A stretch of DNA of 6,433 nt, from contig PMWR01000458.1 of NCBI GenBank assembly GCA_003166055.1, positions 371 through 6,803 on the forward strand. Reading direction: 5' to 3'. The DNA is from Acidobacteriaceae bacterium. Its GTDB lineage: Bacteria; Acidobacteriota; Terriglobia; Terriglobales; Acidobacteriaceae. A program made the translations under genes and the position numbers. Within the stretch, counting starts at the first letter, position 1; each line of letters opens with the position of its first letter. The notes under the pieces were generated by a model, which saw only the letters and a list, made by a program, of their open reading frames with translations, was not told where the DNA came from and made no database searches. Positions 1-6,249 of the stretch are shown here, in pieces.

Positions 1-132
1 GTGCTGGCGGCCATCGATGGCGGAATGGTGGTGCATAGCCGGGAGTACGAGGGCAACCTGGTGCGGCTCAGGGTGAGGGGACCGGCCTCCCTGATAGGGC
101 GGCTGCGGAAGTTCAGAGTGCGGGGAGAGTAG
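1..132 (+). CDS. C-terminal tail of a truncated gene, possibly GTPase HflX
   Basis: The frame is open from the first base of the window and ends at TAG (130-132), giving the last 43 residues of a protein whose 5' part lies outside. The visible tail reads roughly as a short helix, then '[19 protein letters not shown]', then 'SLIGRLRKF'. The pattern of a charged 'yEg' turn, a strand of alternating hydrophobics, a proline and 'sL..RL..f' resembles the C-terminal subdomain of HflX-type ribosome-associated GTPases, which often ends that way. The C-terminal domain of YigZ/IMPACT proteins has a similar look and is the main alternative. No GTPase motif is inside the window, so the family call is a guess. 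That this is a real coding tail is more secure, because it is GC-rich and its stop is followed by non-coding sequence. Confidence 0.4.
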   Translation: MLAAIDGGMVVHSREYEGNLVRLRVRGPASLIGRLRKFRVRGE

Positions 133-138
133 CCGATC

Positions 139-209
139 TTCGTGGCGCCGCGGCGTTTACCGATGAAACGCACTTTCGGCTGTCGAGAACAGGAGTCTTG
201 CGCCACGAA
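139..209. repeat. 10-bp perfect inverted repeat upstream of the ATPase/nuclease operon
   Basis: TTCGTGGCGC (139-148) and its exact reverse complement GCGCCACGAA (200-209) are separated by 51 bases. The left arm overlaps a GC-rich palindrome, CGCCGCGGCG (146-155). The repeat sits between the stop of the preceding gene (132) and the ATPase start (256). It could form a long-range hairpin ending the upstream transcript, be an operator for the operon, or mark an old insertion edge. There is no clear T-run after the right arm, so a standard intrinsic terminator is not shown. Confidence 0.4.
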
Positions 210-255
210 AACTGACACTCTGATACCATGGCGGAACGAAAGGCAATGACCAGAA

Positions 256-1305
256 ATGAGCCGCATAACCAACCTTAAGCTCCAGAACTTCACGGCATTC
301 GAGAAACTTGACCTCAGGCCTTCTCCTGGGATCAACGTACTCGTTGGGGTGAATGGAACGGGGAAAACCCATATCCTCAAGGTCCTATATGCCGCATGTG
401 CGATCACAGAGGGCGAGGATAGGGACAAGCCCTTCGGGGTAAAGCTTCGCAATGTCTTCAGCCCCTATAACGGGGCGATTGGCAGGCTTGTTCGGCGGAA
501 GAAGGCTAGTGCCACGGCTCAAATCGAAGTCGTTCGTTTAGACGACGTACGGCTTCGAGCTGAATTCTCGAATCATGCCACCCTGGTGGAGAATACGCGC
601 ACCAAGAACCTTGCGGGCTGGACACGGAGTCCGCTTATAAGTGCATTTATCCCAGCCAAGGAAATGCTCGCACTTGCGCCCGGATTCATCGCAATCTCTG
701 CCCGGCGCGAGTGGTCAATTGAAGAGATATACATCGACATTATTAAGAAGGCATATCTGCCCATACTGACCGGACCCACTGGCAATGTGAGAAGATCGCT
801 CCTCGCAGCGCTTGAAAATGCGATCATCGGGAAGGTGATCGTTAAAGGTCAGACCTTTTTTCTAAAGAACAGCCAGGGCGAGCTTGAGTTTCCGCTCTTA
901 GCCGAGGGGATCCGAAAGCTGGCGCTGATCTGGTTGCTGATACAGAACGGAACACTGACGAGTGGTTCCATCCTTTTTTGGGATGAACCTGAGGCGAATC
1001 TCAACCCTTCGCTGATGGATCAGGTCGTCAGGGTTATCTTCAAGCTCCAGGAGTTGGGAGTGCAAGTATTTCTTACGACTCACAACTATGTTTTGCTCAA
1101 GCAGTTTGATTTGCAGACAGATAAGAAATCGAAGATTAAGTACATCTCCCTATATAGAGATGCCGTTGCTGGAAAGCCAACCGGCCCGGTCGTCGCGCGG
1201 GAGAGCGATACATACAGCGGGATCGAACCGAATGACATTGCCGGGACACTTGACCGGATTTACGACGACGAAGTGAAGCGCAGTCTTGGGGTAACAGCGA
1301 AATGA
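256..1305 (+). CDS. ABC/OLD-like AAA family ATPase, first gene of a putative two-gene defence operon
   Basis: This is a 349-residue cytoplasmic ATPase of the AAA_15/AAA_21 type (the SMC/RecF/OLD-like branch of ABC ATPases). An N-terminal strand-rich segment 'ITNLKLQNFTAFEKLDL' leads to Walker A GVNGTGKT (31-38). A conserved-looking FIPAKEML lies at 131-138, and a signature-like LLAEGIRKL at 214-222. Walker B is SILFWDEPEANLNP (238-251; D243 and E244 are the magnesium and catalytic acids), and the H-loop is TTHNY (274-278, H276). The insert between Walker A and the signature is about 175 residues with no long coiled coil, so it is not SMC or Rad50. There is no Toprim domain, so it is not a full OLD nuclease. 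The ATG at 256 is the first possible start, because an in-frame TGA lies at 247-249; AAAGG (239-243) is a distant ribosome binding site. Its stop overlaps the next gene (ATGA). The DNA is lower in GC than the flanks. The ATPase call is firm. The defence role is inferred from likeness to the ATPases of Septu and PARIS, which power a nuclease partner. Confidence 0.93.
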   Translation: MSRITNLKLQNFTAFEKLDLRPSPGINVLVGVNGTGKTHILKVLYAACAITEGEDRDKPFGVKLRNVFSPYNGAIGRLVRRKKASATAQIEVVRLDDVRLRAEFSNHATLVENTRTKNLAGWTRSPLISAFIPAKEMLALAPGFIAISARREWSIEEIYIDIIKKAYLPILTGPTGNVRRSLLAALENAIIGKVIVKGQTFFLKNSQGELEFPLLAEGIRKLALIWLLIQNGTLTSGSILFWDEPEANLNPSLMDQVVRVIFKLQELGVQVFLTTHNYVLLKQFDLQTDKKSKIKYISLYRDAVAGKPTGPVVARESDTYSGIEPNDIAGTLDRIYDDEVKRSLGVTAK

Positions 1306-1838
1306 AGCTATTTCGGGAGGGTGATCTTGAATTCGAATTCCCGGATCAGGCAGCGCCCCGCCGGTTTGACGATCCGAAGACTCACAGGCTGGCACACTGC
1401 ATGAAGGCGATTGACTGCATCTTTGAGTGGCGCGGAGATACATATTTTCTGGAAATCAAAGATCCGGAGAACCCAAAATCGCAGACAAAGGCCAAAGACC
1501 GGTTCTTGCGGGATTTTCAATCGGACGTTTTGAATAACAAGCTAACAATCAAGTACAGAGACTCCTTCATTTATGAATATGCTTCCGGCCGCGTAAAGGG
1601 TAGAGTTCATTATGTGGTTGTCATATGCATGAAGAATCTTGACAGCCATCTGCTGTCGAATAGGAGCGACGGATTGAGAAAGTCGCTGCCTTTAGAAGGG
1701 CCGAATGGGCCGTGGCAAAGGCCTTTTGTGTCGAGTTGCACAGTATTGAATATCGATGCATGGAAGCGCCTCTTCACGCAGATTCCTGTGCGCCGTGTGA
1801 GTGAAGTGGTTTCCGGCTCAACCCCAAATCAGGCATAG
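1302..1838 (+). CDS. small protein with candidate PD-(D/E)xK nuclease motif, partner of the ATPase
   Basis: This 178-residue protein begins inside the ATPase stop (ATGA, 1302-1305), so the two are translationally coupled and probably made together. I do not recognise a named family. The N-terminal part reads as 'hCMKAIDCIFEWRGDTYFLEIKDPE': an acidic residue at the end of one strand (D38), about a dozen residues with a tight turn, then E51-I52-K53 at the end of the next strand. That is the spacing and strand layout of a PD-(D/E)xK nuclease core. A helix with basic residues follows (about 60-82, including K63, K65, R67, R70), then a hydrophobic strand (VHYVVVICM, 102-110). There is no signal peptide, membrane segment or zinc site. 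It is not HNH (as in Septu PtuB) and shows no Toprim signature (as in PARIS AriB). The nuclease call rests on motif reading only. A non-catalytic sensor or effector built on the same fold is possible. Confidence 0.8.
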   Translation: MKLFREGDLEFEFPDQAAPRRFDDPKTHRLAHCMKAIDCIFEWRGDTYFLEIKDPENPKSQTKAKDRFLRDFQSDVLNNKLTIKYRDSFIYEYASGRVKGRVHYVVVICMKNLDSHLLSNRSDGLRKSLPLEGPNGPWQRPFVSSCTVLNIDAWKRLFTQIPVRRVSEVVSGSTPNQA

Positions 1839-1952
1839 CATCCCGACTTTTGTGGTGTCAGCGGCCAGGTCATAGGCCTAATTGCTGCGGATCCAGTCTG
1901 CGTCATGACCTTGAACGCGACCATACCTGTTTTGCTGAGGAGCCGAGCAACG

Positions 1953-1957
1953 AGGAG
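1953..1957 (+). promoter_or_regulatory. ribosome binding site fixing the Nudix gene start
   Basis: AGGAG lies five bases before the ATG at 1963, close to ideal. It supports that start and shows the Nudix gene is translated independently of the nuclease gene, which ends 124 bases upstream. No convincing sigma-70 promoter pair stands out in that spacer. Confidence 0.7.
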
Positions 1958-1962
1958 ACCCG

Positions 1963-2529
1963 ATGAATGGCATTGAAGGCGGAAGTGGGAAGTCCATCAC
2001 CACGCTCTCCAGTCGCGAGGTCTATCGCAACCACTGGATGCGTCTGCGGGAAGATGAAATTCTCCGCTCCAACGGGGAAAAGGGCATCTACGGCGTGGTC
2101 GAGAAGGACGACGCGGCCATCATTCTGCCCATCGACCAGGGCCGGGTGTGGCTGGTGGAGCAGTTCCGCTACACCATTCAGGAGCGCGCGCTGGAGCTGC
2201 CGCAGGGCGGCTGGGAGATGGAGGTCGAGCATCCTGAGGAACTGGCCCGCGGCGAACTCCGCGAGGAGATTGGCATGGAGGCGGCCGAGATGACCTACCT
2301 CGGCACGCTATGGATCGCCTACGGCTTCGCAAAGCAAAGACAGCATGTTTTTCTGGCCACCGGGCTGACGGTGACCGAGAAAGAGCCCGACCCCGAGGAA
2401 CACGATCTGGTGGCGCGTTCGATGCCGGTGGAGGAGTTTGAAGCGATGATGCTGAACGGGACCATCCGCGACAACTGCACTCTGTCGGCATGGGGCCTTT
2501 ATCTGCTGTGGAAGGCGCGGCAGGGTTGA
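1963..2529 (+). CDS. Nudix hydrolase, ADP-ribose pyrophosphatase type
   Basis: This is a 188-residue cytoplasmic enzyme expected to hydrolyse a nucleoside diphosphate linked to another moiety; ADP-ribose or a nucleotide sugar is most likely. The layout matches the NudF-like family. An N-terminal strand segment with 'YRNHWMRLREDEI' is followed by a strand pair 'AAIILPIDQGRVWLVEQFRY' (51-70), then 'ELPQGGWE' and the Nudix box at 83-105. The box fits Gx5Ex7(R)EUxEExGU with G83, E89, E98, E101, E102 and G104; the three late glutamates are the metal ligands. The one departure is G97 where the consensus has arginine. A C-terminal acidic stretch 'EKEPDPEEHD' and a helix complete the fold. Length is usual for the family. 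It is GC-rich, unlike the operon before it, so it is probably native chromosome. Substrate cannot be settled from sequence alone. Confidence 0.92.
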   Translation: MNGIEGGSGKSITTLSSREVYRNHWMRLREDEILRSNGEKGIYGVVEKDDAAIILPIDQGRVWLVEQFRYTIQERALELPQGGWEMEVEHPEELARGELREEIGMEAAEMTYLGTLWIAYGFAKQRQHVFLATGLTVTEKEPDPEEHDLVARSMPVEEFEAMMLNGTIRDNCTLSAWGLYLLWKARQG

Positions 2530-2541
2530 GAGCCTGCCGCG
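2516..2541. terminator. hairpin between convergent Nudix and membrane-protein genes
   Basis: CGCGGCAGG (2516-2524) and CCTGCCGCG (2533-2541) form a perfect 9-bp stem with an 8-base loop that contains the Nudix stop codon (2527-2529). Two G-T pairs can extend it. It lies where a terminator is needed, between two genes that face each other. There is no proper T-run on either side, so it may be a Rho-assisted or mRNA-stabilising hairpin rather than a classical intrinsic terminator. Confidence 0.5.
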
Positions 2542-2581
2542 TTCCGAACGGATAGGAACCAGGCGGTTAGGGTCTGGGCGG

Positions 2582-3067
2582 TTAGGCGACGTGGAACTTC
2601 TTGTAGGCGCGAATGGTGAGCAAAATGAAGATCACCAGAACCGCAAGCTGGACGAACCCAAAGCCCGGCGAAGACATGGTGGGTCCAATGGATTTGAGCG
2701 CGGGAACTTTGGCAAATCCCTGTGCAACCAGAATGAAGAAATTGAAGTAGAAAGCCACGCAAACCGAGATGACATAGGTTCCGCGCCAGGAGCCTTCGAG
2801 TTTTTTGACGTAAAGCCCAACGATCGCCACAATGAGCGCAATGATCGACAGGACGCCGATGACAATGCCGGGTGTAATTGTCGTGATCGGAAACAGGAAG
2901 CCGGTGATGCTGGTCAAGGCCGTGGTGACCAGGAAGAGCGACGTGAGAATGCCGAGCCGCTGCGAGGTGAGCAGGCCGAAGACAACGAAAAGCCCGGCGC
3001 CGATTCCAACCAGGCTCAGGAATACGTGCAGGTAAGTGAATTGCACCAAACTCAATCCAAGAATCAT
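2582..3067 (-). CDS. small multi-pass inner-membrane protein of unknown function
   Basis: This 161-residue, very hydrophobic protein has four to five predicted membrane segments by eye: about 10-33, 38-58, 67-87, 97-117 and 136-154. Short polar links separate them, and the C-terminus is basic (RAYKKFHVA). Recognisable stretches are 'LSLVGIGAGLFVVFGLL', 'TSITGFLFP' and 'LVAQGFAKVPAL'. They recall a family of uncharacterised bacterial membrane proteins of this length found in Acidobacteria and Proteobacteria. No catalytic or metal-binding motif is visible. The ATG at 3065-3067 is preceded by AAAGGA (3075-3080) at a spacing of seven, a good ribosome binding site. It lies 71 bases downstream of the broken DUF302 gene on the same strand and could be read from the same transcript. 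The complementary strand also stays open for about 550 bases, but that frame encodes an implausibly polar shadow. Confidence 0.85.
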   Translation of the reverse strand: MILGLSLVQFTYLHVFLSLVGIGAGLFVVFGLLTSQRLGILTSLFLVTTALTSITGFLFPITTITPGIVIGVLSIIALIVAIVGLYVKKLEGSWRGTYVISVCVAFYFNFFILVAQGFAKVPALKSIGPTMSSPGFGFVQLAVLVIFILLTIRAYKKFHVA

Positions 3068-3074
3068 CGATTTG

Positions 3075-3080
3075 TCCTTT
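3075..3080 (-). promoter_or_regulatory. ribosome binding site of the membrane-protein gene
   Basis: Read on the reverse strand, AAAGGA stands seven bases before the ATG at 3067. It supports that start over internal methionines. Confidence 0.65.
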
Positions 3081-3138
3081 CGAAAACCGGGAAAGCGGGA
3101 ATGCTTACTCCGCGAACTCCAGTATGTGTCGATACACC

Positions 3139-3684
3139 CTAGAAACGAAGGAAGCGCGCTGTGCGACCGGGGGAAAGTGCTTTTGCCGATCCTGCGGCTG
3201 CCGTGAGCGGAGCTTCGACTTTAGCGCCTAGTTCCCGCGCAACTTGCAGCGCGGCAATAGTACCATAAGGGGCAAGAGAATTGGCCATTAAATCGCAGGA
3301 AAGATGAATGCCCCCCCGCGCGCTCATCGATGAGGACGCTTACCGGGGGGCGTAAGAAGCAGTGTCCGGCACGTGCTCCGACCTCTGTTTCATGATGAGC
3401 GGATTCCCCTCGACAAGGCGCACGATTTTCGGCGCGGAGGCGCCTTTCTCCTTGGCTATGACGAGGTCCAGGTTGAAGCGCGTGAACTCCATGAAGCCTG
3501 ACGGTCCGATAGACGCAAGGACTGCCTGTTCCAGTTCCTGCCAGGACTTTGCCGCGACCATCTTCTGGCCGAATTCGCGCATGTCCGGATGGCCGATCGA
3601 TGCTTCGAGAGAGGAAAGGACTTCTGCAAAGGGGTTGGAGGAAACTACGCTGAATCGCTCGACCGCAATTTGACGAATCGTCAT
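3139..3684 (-). pseudogene. DUF302-family gene broken by two frameshifts
   Basis: Read from ATG 3684 ('MTIRQIAVERFSV'), the protein follows a DUF302-type pattern through 'FMEFTRFNLD', 'RLVEGNPLIMKQ' and 'HVPDTASYAP', then hits TAA at 3340-3342. The continuation is present but displaced. 'PVSVLIDERAGG' reads in a second frame between two homopolymers, and 'GIHLSCDLMANSLAPYG' to 'KVEAPLTAAAG' resumes in the original frame down to TAG (3139-3141). The shifts fall in a run of six C (coding strand, 3345-3350) and a run of seven G (3311-3317). A reading with four or seven C and six G restores a single protein of about 180 residues. A possible earlier start at 3735 adds 17 residues unlike the family and is not favoured. 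DUF302 proteins are small alpha/beta proteins of unknown function. Whether the breaks are real mutations or indel errors cannot be told here. Confidence 0.8.
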
Positions 3685-3880
3685 GGCGCACCTGCCTTGA
3701 GGTTTGGATGTAGAGAGCCGGGGCGTGCGTCGCAAAGAACTTTAACCTCCCGGCATAGTAGACGTTCTGTCGCCTGAATCCACCCCGGCCGCGGGCAAGC
3801 CAATGTGATCAAAGATGAGCAGCCAGTGGACTCCTGGAGTGGAATCCTCTATTTTGACCCGAGAGGAGCCTTCCCCCGCC
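3685..3880. promoter_or_regulatory. divergent promoter spacer
   Basis: About 196 bases separate the start of the reverse DUF302 gene from the chosen start of the forward propeller gene, so both promoters should lie here. No strong -35/-10 pair is evident on either strand. A short odd palindrome, ACTCC-T-GGAGT (3830-3840), lies about 40 bases before the forward start and could be an operator, though a match this short may be chance. No small gene is supported in the gap. Confidence 0.35.
3864..3868 (+). promoter_or_regulatory. ribosome binding site deciding the propeller gene start
   Basis: AGGAG inside GAGAGGAG (3861-3868) lies 12 bases before ATG 3881, a long but usable spacing. The upstream in-frame ATG at 3815 has no such site. 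The ATG at 3962 has a GGAAG touching it, too close to serve. This favours 3881. Confidence 0.5.
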
Positions 3881-6205
3881 ATGAGTTCTCTGTCTTCGTA
3901 TCTCAATGTCACGCGGATTCCTGGTTCGCCGCCCTTCACTCGCAAGTCCCGCTTTCGGAAGATGGTATGCGTTGCCGGCCTGTTGCCATGCCTGGCCCTC
4001 ATCTGTTGCGACAGTGCTCCACAACCGGTTACAAATCCCGGTGATTTTTCGCTGACTTCCACGCCCGGAACAATCACGCTTGTCTCCGGCGGCGCGGGTC
4101 AGGGGATCAGCGTCAATGCCGTCCCGGCAAATGGCTTCACTGGGGTTGTGACAGTCGCGTTCACCGGACTGCCCGCGGGTGTGACCGCAAATCCGGCGAC
4201 GCTGACGCTCACTCCGGGAATGGCGCAGAATGTAACGCTCGCCGCTGCTTCAACCGCTGCGGCAGGCAACGCGACGGTGACTCTTACCGGAACATCGGGA
4301 ACCCTCAGCCATTCGGCAGCTGTGGCGTTGACCGTTTCCGCAGCCCCGCCGCCACCGGACTTTTCCCTGGCCGTGTCACCGGCGTCGCTGACGATCGTGG
4401 CCGGGGCAACCGGCTCGCCGGTGAGCATCCTGGCGACCCCGTTGAATTCGTTTAGCGGCACGGTCGCTGTGACGATCACCGGACTCCCGACCGGAGTCAC
4501 TGCGAATCCTGCGACGCTCACGTTGTCTCCGGGGACGGCGCAAAACACTACGCTGACAGCCGGCGCAGGCGCGGTGGCGGCAACTCCAACGGTCACCTTC
4601 ACGGGAACCACAGGCAGCCTCACCCACACTGCCACACTGGCTCTGACGGTGCAGGCCGCGGTCTCGTCCACTAACGCGCCGGATGTGACAACCTACCATG
4701 ACGACATTGCGCGCGACGGACTGAATGCGCAAGAAACCATCCTGACGCTGAGCAATGTGAACTCCACGCAGTTCGGCAAGCTAGCCTTCGACACGGCGGA
4801 CGGTTTGGTCGACGCTGAACCGTTGTATCTAGCCAATGTGACTACAAGCGGCAAGTTGCGCAATGTTCTGTATATGGCCACCGAACACGACAGTGTCTAC
4901 GCCTTCGATGCCGATAGCGGCACCCAGTTGTGGAAGACGTCGATCCTTGGAACCGGCGAAACCACCAGCGACGATCATGGCTGCGGGCAGGTGACGCCCG
5001 AAATAGGAATTACCTCGACGCCGGTGATCGATCGCAAACAGGGGCCGAACGGTACGCTCTTCACGATTGGCATGAGCAAGGATGCAAGCGGCAACTACCA
5101 TCAGCGTCTCCATGCGCTCGACGTCACCACAGGCGCGGAGATCAGCGGCAGTCCGACCGAGATTACCGCAACCTATCCAGGAACGGGAGACAACAGCTCG
5201 AACGGCAACGTGGTGTTCGCACCGGGACAATACAACGAGCGCGCGGCCTTGCTGCTGTTGAACGGCAGCATCTACCTCGGCTTTTCATCGCACTGCGACA
5301 TCAAGCCCTATACCGGCTGGGTAATGGCTTACAGCGAGTCCACGTTGCAGCAGACGCAGGTGCTGAACATGACGCCAAATGGCAGCGAAGGCTCCATCTG
5401 GATGAGTGGCGACGGTATCGCCGCGGACAGTAGCGGAAACCTCTACTTTCTGGATGCGAACGGCAGTTTCGATACCACCTTGAATTCCAGCGGTTTCCCT
5501 GCGCAGAACGACTTCGGCAATGCGATGATCAAGCTCTCGACGAGCGGCAAGCTGGCGGTTGCCGACTACTTCGAGACCTATAACACGGTCATGGAATCCG
5601 ACGAAGACGAGGATCTGGGATCAGGCGGGGAAGTCCTGCTGCCCGACCAGACAGATGCGCAAGGAGTGGTCCATCACCTGATTGTGGGCGCGGGCAAAGA
5701 CAGCAATATCTATCTCGCGGACCGGGATAATCTGGGCAAGTTCGAGCCCAGTATTATCACGGATCCCAACATTTACCAGGAGGTTACGGGTGCGCTGTCA
5801 GGCCAGGTCTTTTCCACCCCCGCGTTCTTCAACGGCGTGCTCTACTATGGCGCGGTTGGAGATGGCCTGAAAGCTTTTCCAATGACCGATGCGCTGCTCG
5901 GGACCACTCCGTCGAGCCAGTCGTCCGTCTCATTTCCTTACCCAGGGACCACGCCGAGCGTATCCGCCAATGGGAGCCAGAACGGGATCGTATGGGCATT
6001 GGAATCCAGCATGAGCGCTCCCGGAGTCCTGCACGCCTACGATGCGACCAATCTGACGCATGAACTTTACAACAGCGGCCAGGCTGCCAGTGGGCGTGAC
6101 AGCTTCGGCAATGGAAACAAATTCATTACCCCGCTGGTTGTGAACGGCAAGGTATACGTCGGAACCCAGACCGGGGTTGCGGTGTTTGGATTGCTGGCTC
6201 AGTGA
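3881..6205 (+). CDS. exported protein with two Ig-like domains and a PQQ-like beta-propeller
   Basis: From ATG 3881 the protein has 774 residues. A basic region (FTRKSRFRK) and a hydrophobic core (VCVAGLLPCLALICC, about 29-43) form an export signal. The double cysteine suggests a lipoprotein, but the residues before it do not fit a normal lipobox. Two Ig-like modules follow (about 55-152 and 160-257), each starting 'DFSL' and containing 'GVTANPATLTL', joined by a PPPP linker. The rest (about 265-774) is a PQQ-like propeller with blade motifs such as 'YMATEHDSVYAFD' (331-343), 'DSNIYLADRD' (607-616), 'NGVLYYGAVGDGLKAF' (651-666) and 'NGKVYVGTQTGVAVFGL' (755-771). An acidic loop 'ESDEDEDLGSGG' (572-583) may bind calcium. 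The only two cysteines after the signal (C368 in DDHGCG, C472 in SSHCD) could pair. Such proteins are common in Acidobacteria; binding partner and substrate are unknown. I see no complete quinoprotein dehydrogenase active site, so enzymatic activity is doubtful. Confidence 0.9.
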   Translation: MSSLSSYLNVTRIPGSPPFTRKSRFRKMVCVAGLLPCLALICCDSAPQPVTNPGDFSLTSTPGTITLVSGGAGQGISVNAVPANGFTGVVTVAFTGLPAGVTANPATLTLTPGMAQNVTLAAASTAAAGNATVTLTGTSGTLSHSAAVALTVSAAPPPPDFSLAVSPASLTIVAGATGSPVSILATPLNSFSGTVAVTITGLPTGVTANPATLTLSPGTAQNTTLTAGAGAVAATPTVTFTGTTGSLTHTATLALTVQAAVSSTNAPDVTTYHDDIARDGLNAQETILTLSNVNSTQFGKLAFDTADGLVDAEPLYLANVTTSGKLRNVLYMATEHDSVYAFDADSGTQLWKTSILGTGETTSDDHGCGQVTPEIGITSTPVIDRKQGPNGTLFTIGMSKDASGNYHQRLHALDVTTGAEISGSPTEITATYPGTGDNSSNGNVVFAPGQYNERAALLLLNGSIYLGFSSHCDIKPYTGWVMAYSESTLQQTQVLNMTPNGSEGSIWMSGDGIAADSSGNLYFLDANGSFDTTLNSSGFPAQNDFGNAMIKLSTSGKLAVADYFETYNTVMESDEDEDLGSGGEVLLPDQTDAQGVVHHLIVGAGKDSNIYLADRDNLGKFEPSIITDPNIYQEVTGALSGQVFSTPAFFNGVLYYGAVGDGLKAFPMTDALLGTTPSSQSSVSFPYPGTTPSVSANGSQNGIVWALESSMSAPGVLHAYDATNLTHELYNSGQAASGRDSFGNGNKFITPLVVNGKVYVGTQTGVAVFGLLAQ
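4043..4651 (+). repeat. tandem duplication encoding two Ig-like domains
   Basis: Unit one (4043-4336) and unit two (4358-4651) have the same length and align throughout: 'DFSL', 'FTGVVTVAFTGLPAGVTANPATLTL' against 'FSGTVAVTITGLPTGVTANPATLTL' (shown here in part), 'PG.AQN.TL' and 'LTV'. The protein match is closest around GVTANPATLTL, while the DNA differs mainly at third codon positions. That points to an old intragenic duplication kept by selection on the protein. Confidence 0.85.
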
Positions 6206-6247
6206 GCACGCAGGGGCCGGATTGCGCGAGCTTCCGCGCGTGGCTCA

Positions 6248-6249
<2 letters not shown>
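6201..6249. terminator. bulged hairpin spanning the stops of two convergent genes
   Basis: AGTGAGCACGC (6201-6211) pairs with GCGTGGCTCACT (6238-6249) as 11 base pairs with one bulged G (6242). The stem contains the stop codon of the propeller gene (6203-6205) and touches that of the citrate synthase gene (6248-6250). The 26-base interior holds a further GCGCG/CGCGC pairing. The position suits a terminator serving both strands, but no T-run follows. Confidence 0.45.

Noticed and set aside
256..1838. Operon as a known Septu, PARIS, Gabija or OLD system
   Set aside because: No HNH motif, no Toprim signature, no UvrD-like helicase and no nuclease domain fused to the ATPase, so none of these names fits.
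1867..1911. Inverted repeat AGGTCAT...ATGACCT with palindromes TAGGCCTA and GTCATGAC in the gap before the Nudix gene
   Set aside because: Arms are only 7 bp with a 31-base spacer, and each palindrome is 8 bp. In a 124-base gap this may well be chance, and no promoter elements lie beside it to suggest an operator.
2591..3142. Forward open frame of 183 codons opposite the membrane-protein gene
   Set aside because: Its product is an extremely polar, low-complexity string, the expected complement of hydrophobic codons, and it has no ribosome binding site. The reverse frame has clear membrane segments and a good AAAGGA.
3221..3691. Reverse open frame of 156 codons overlapping the DUF302 gene as a gene of its own
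   Set aside because: Only its short segment with PVSVLIDERAGG makes sense, and this is the displaced middle of the DUF302 protein; the rest is an out-of-frame shadow.
4099..4671. Reverse open frame of 190 codons opposite the Ig-like repeats
   Set aside because: It is a valine/alanine-rich mirror of GC-rich repeat DNA with no recognisable domain; the forward frame is a clear family member across the whole stretch.
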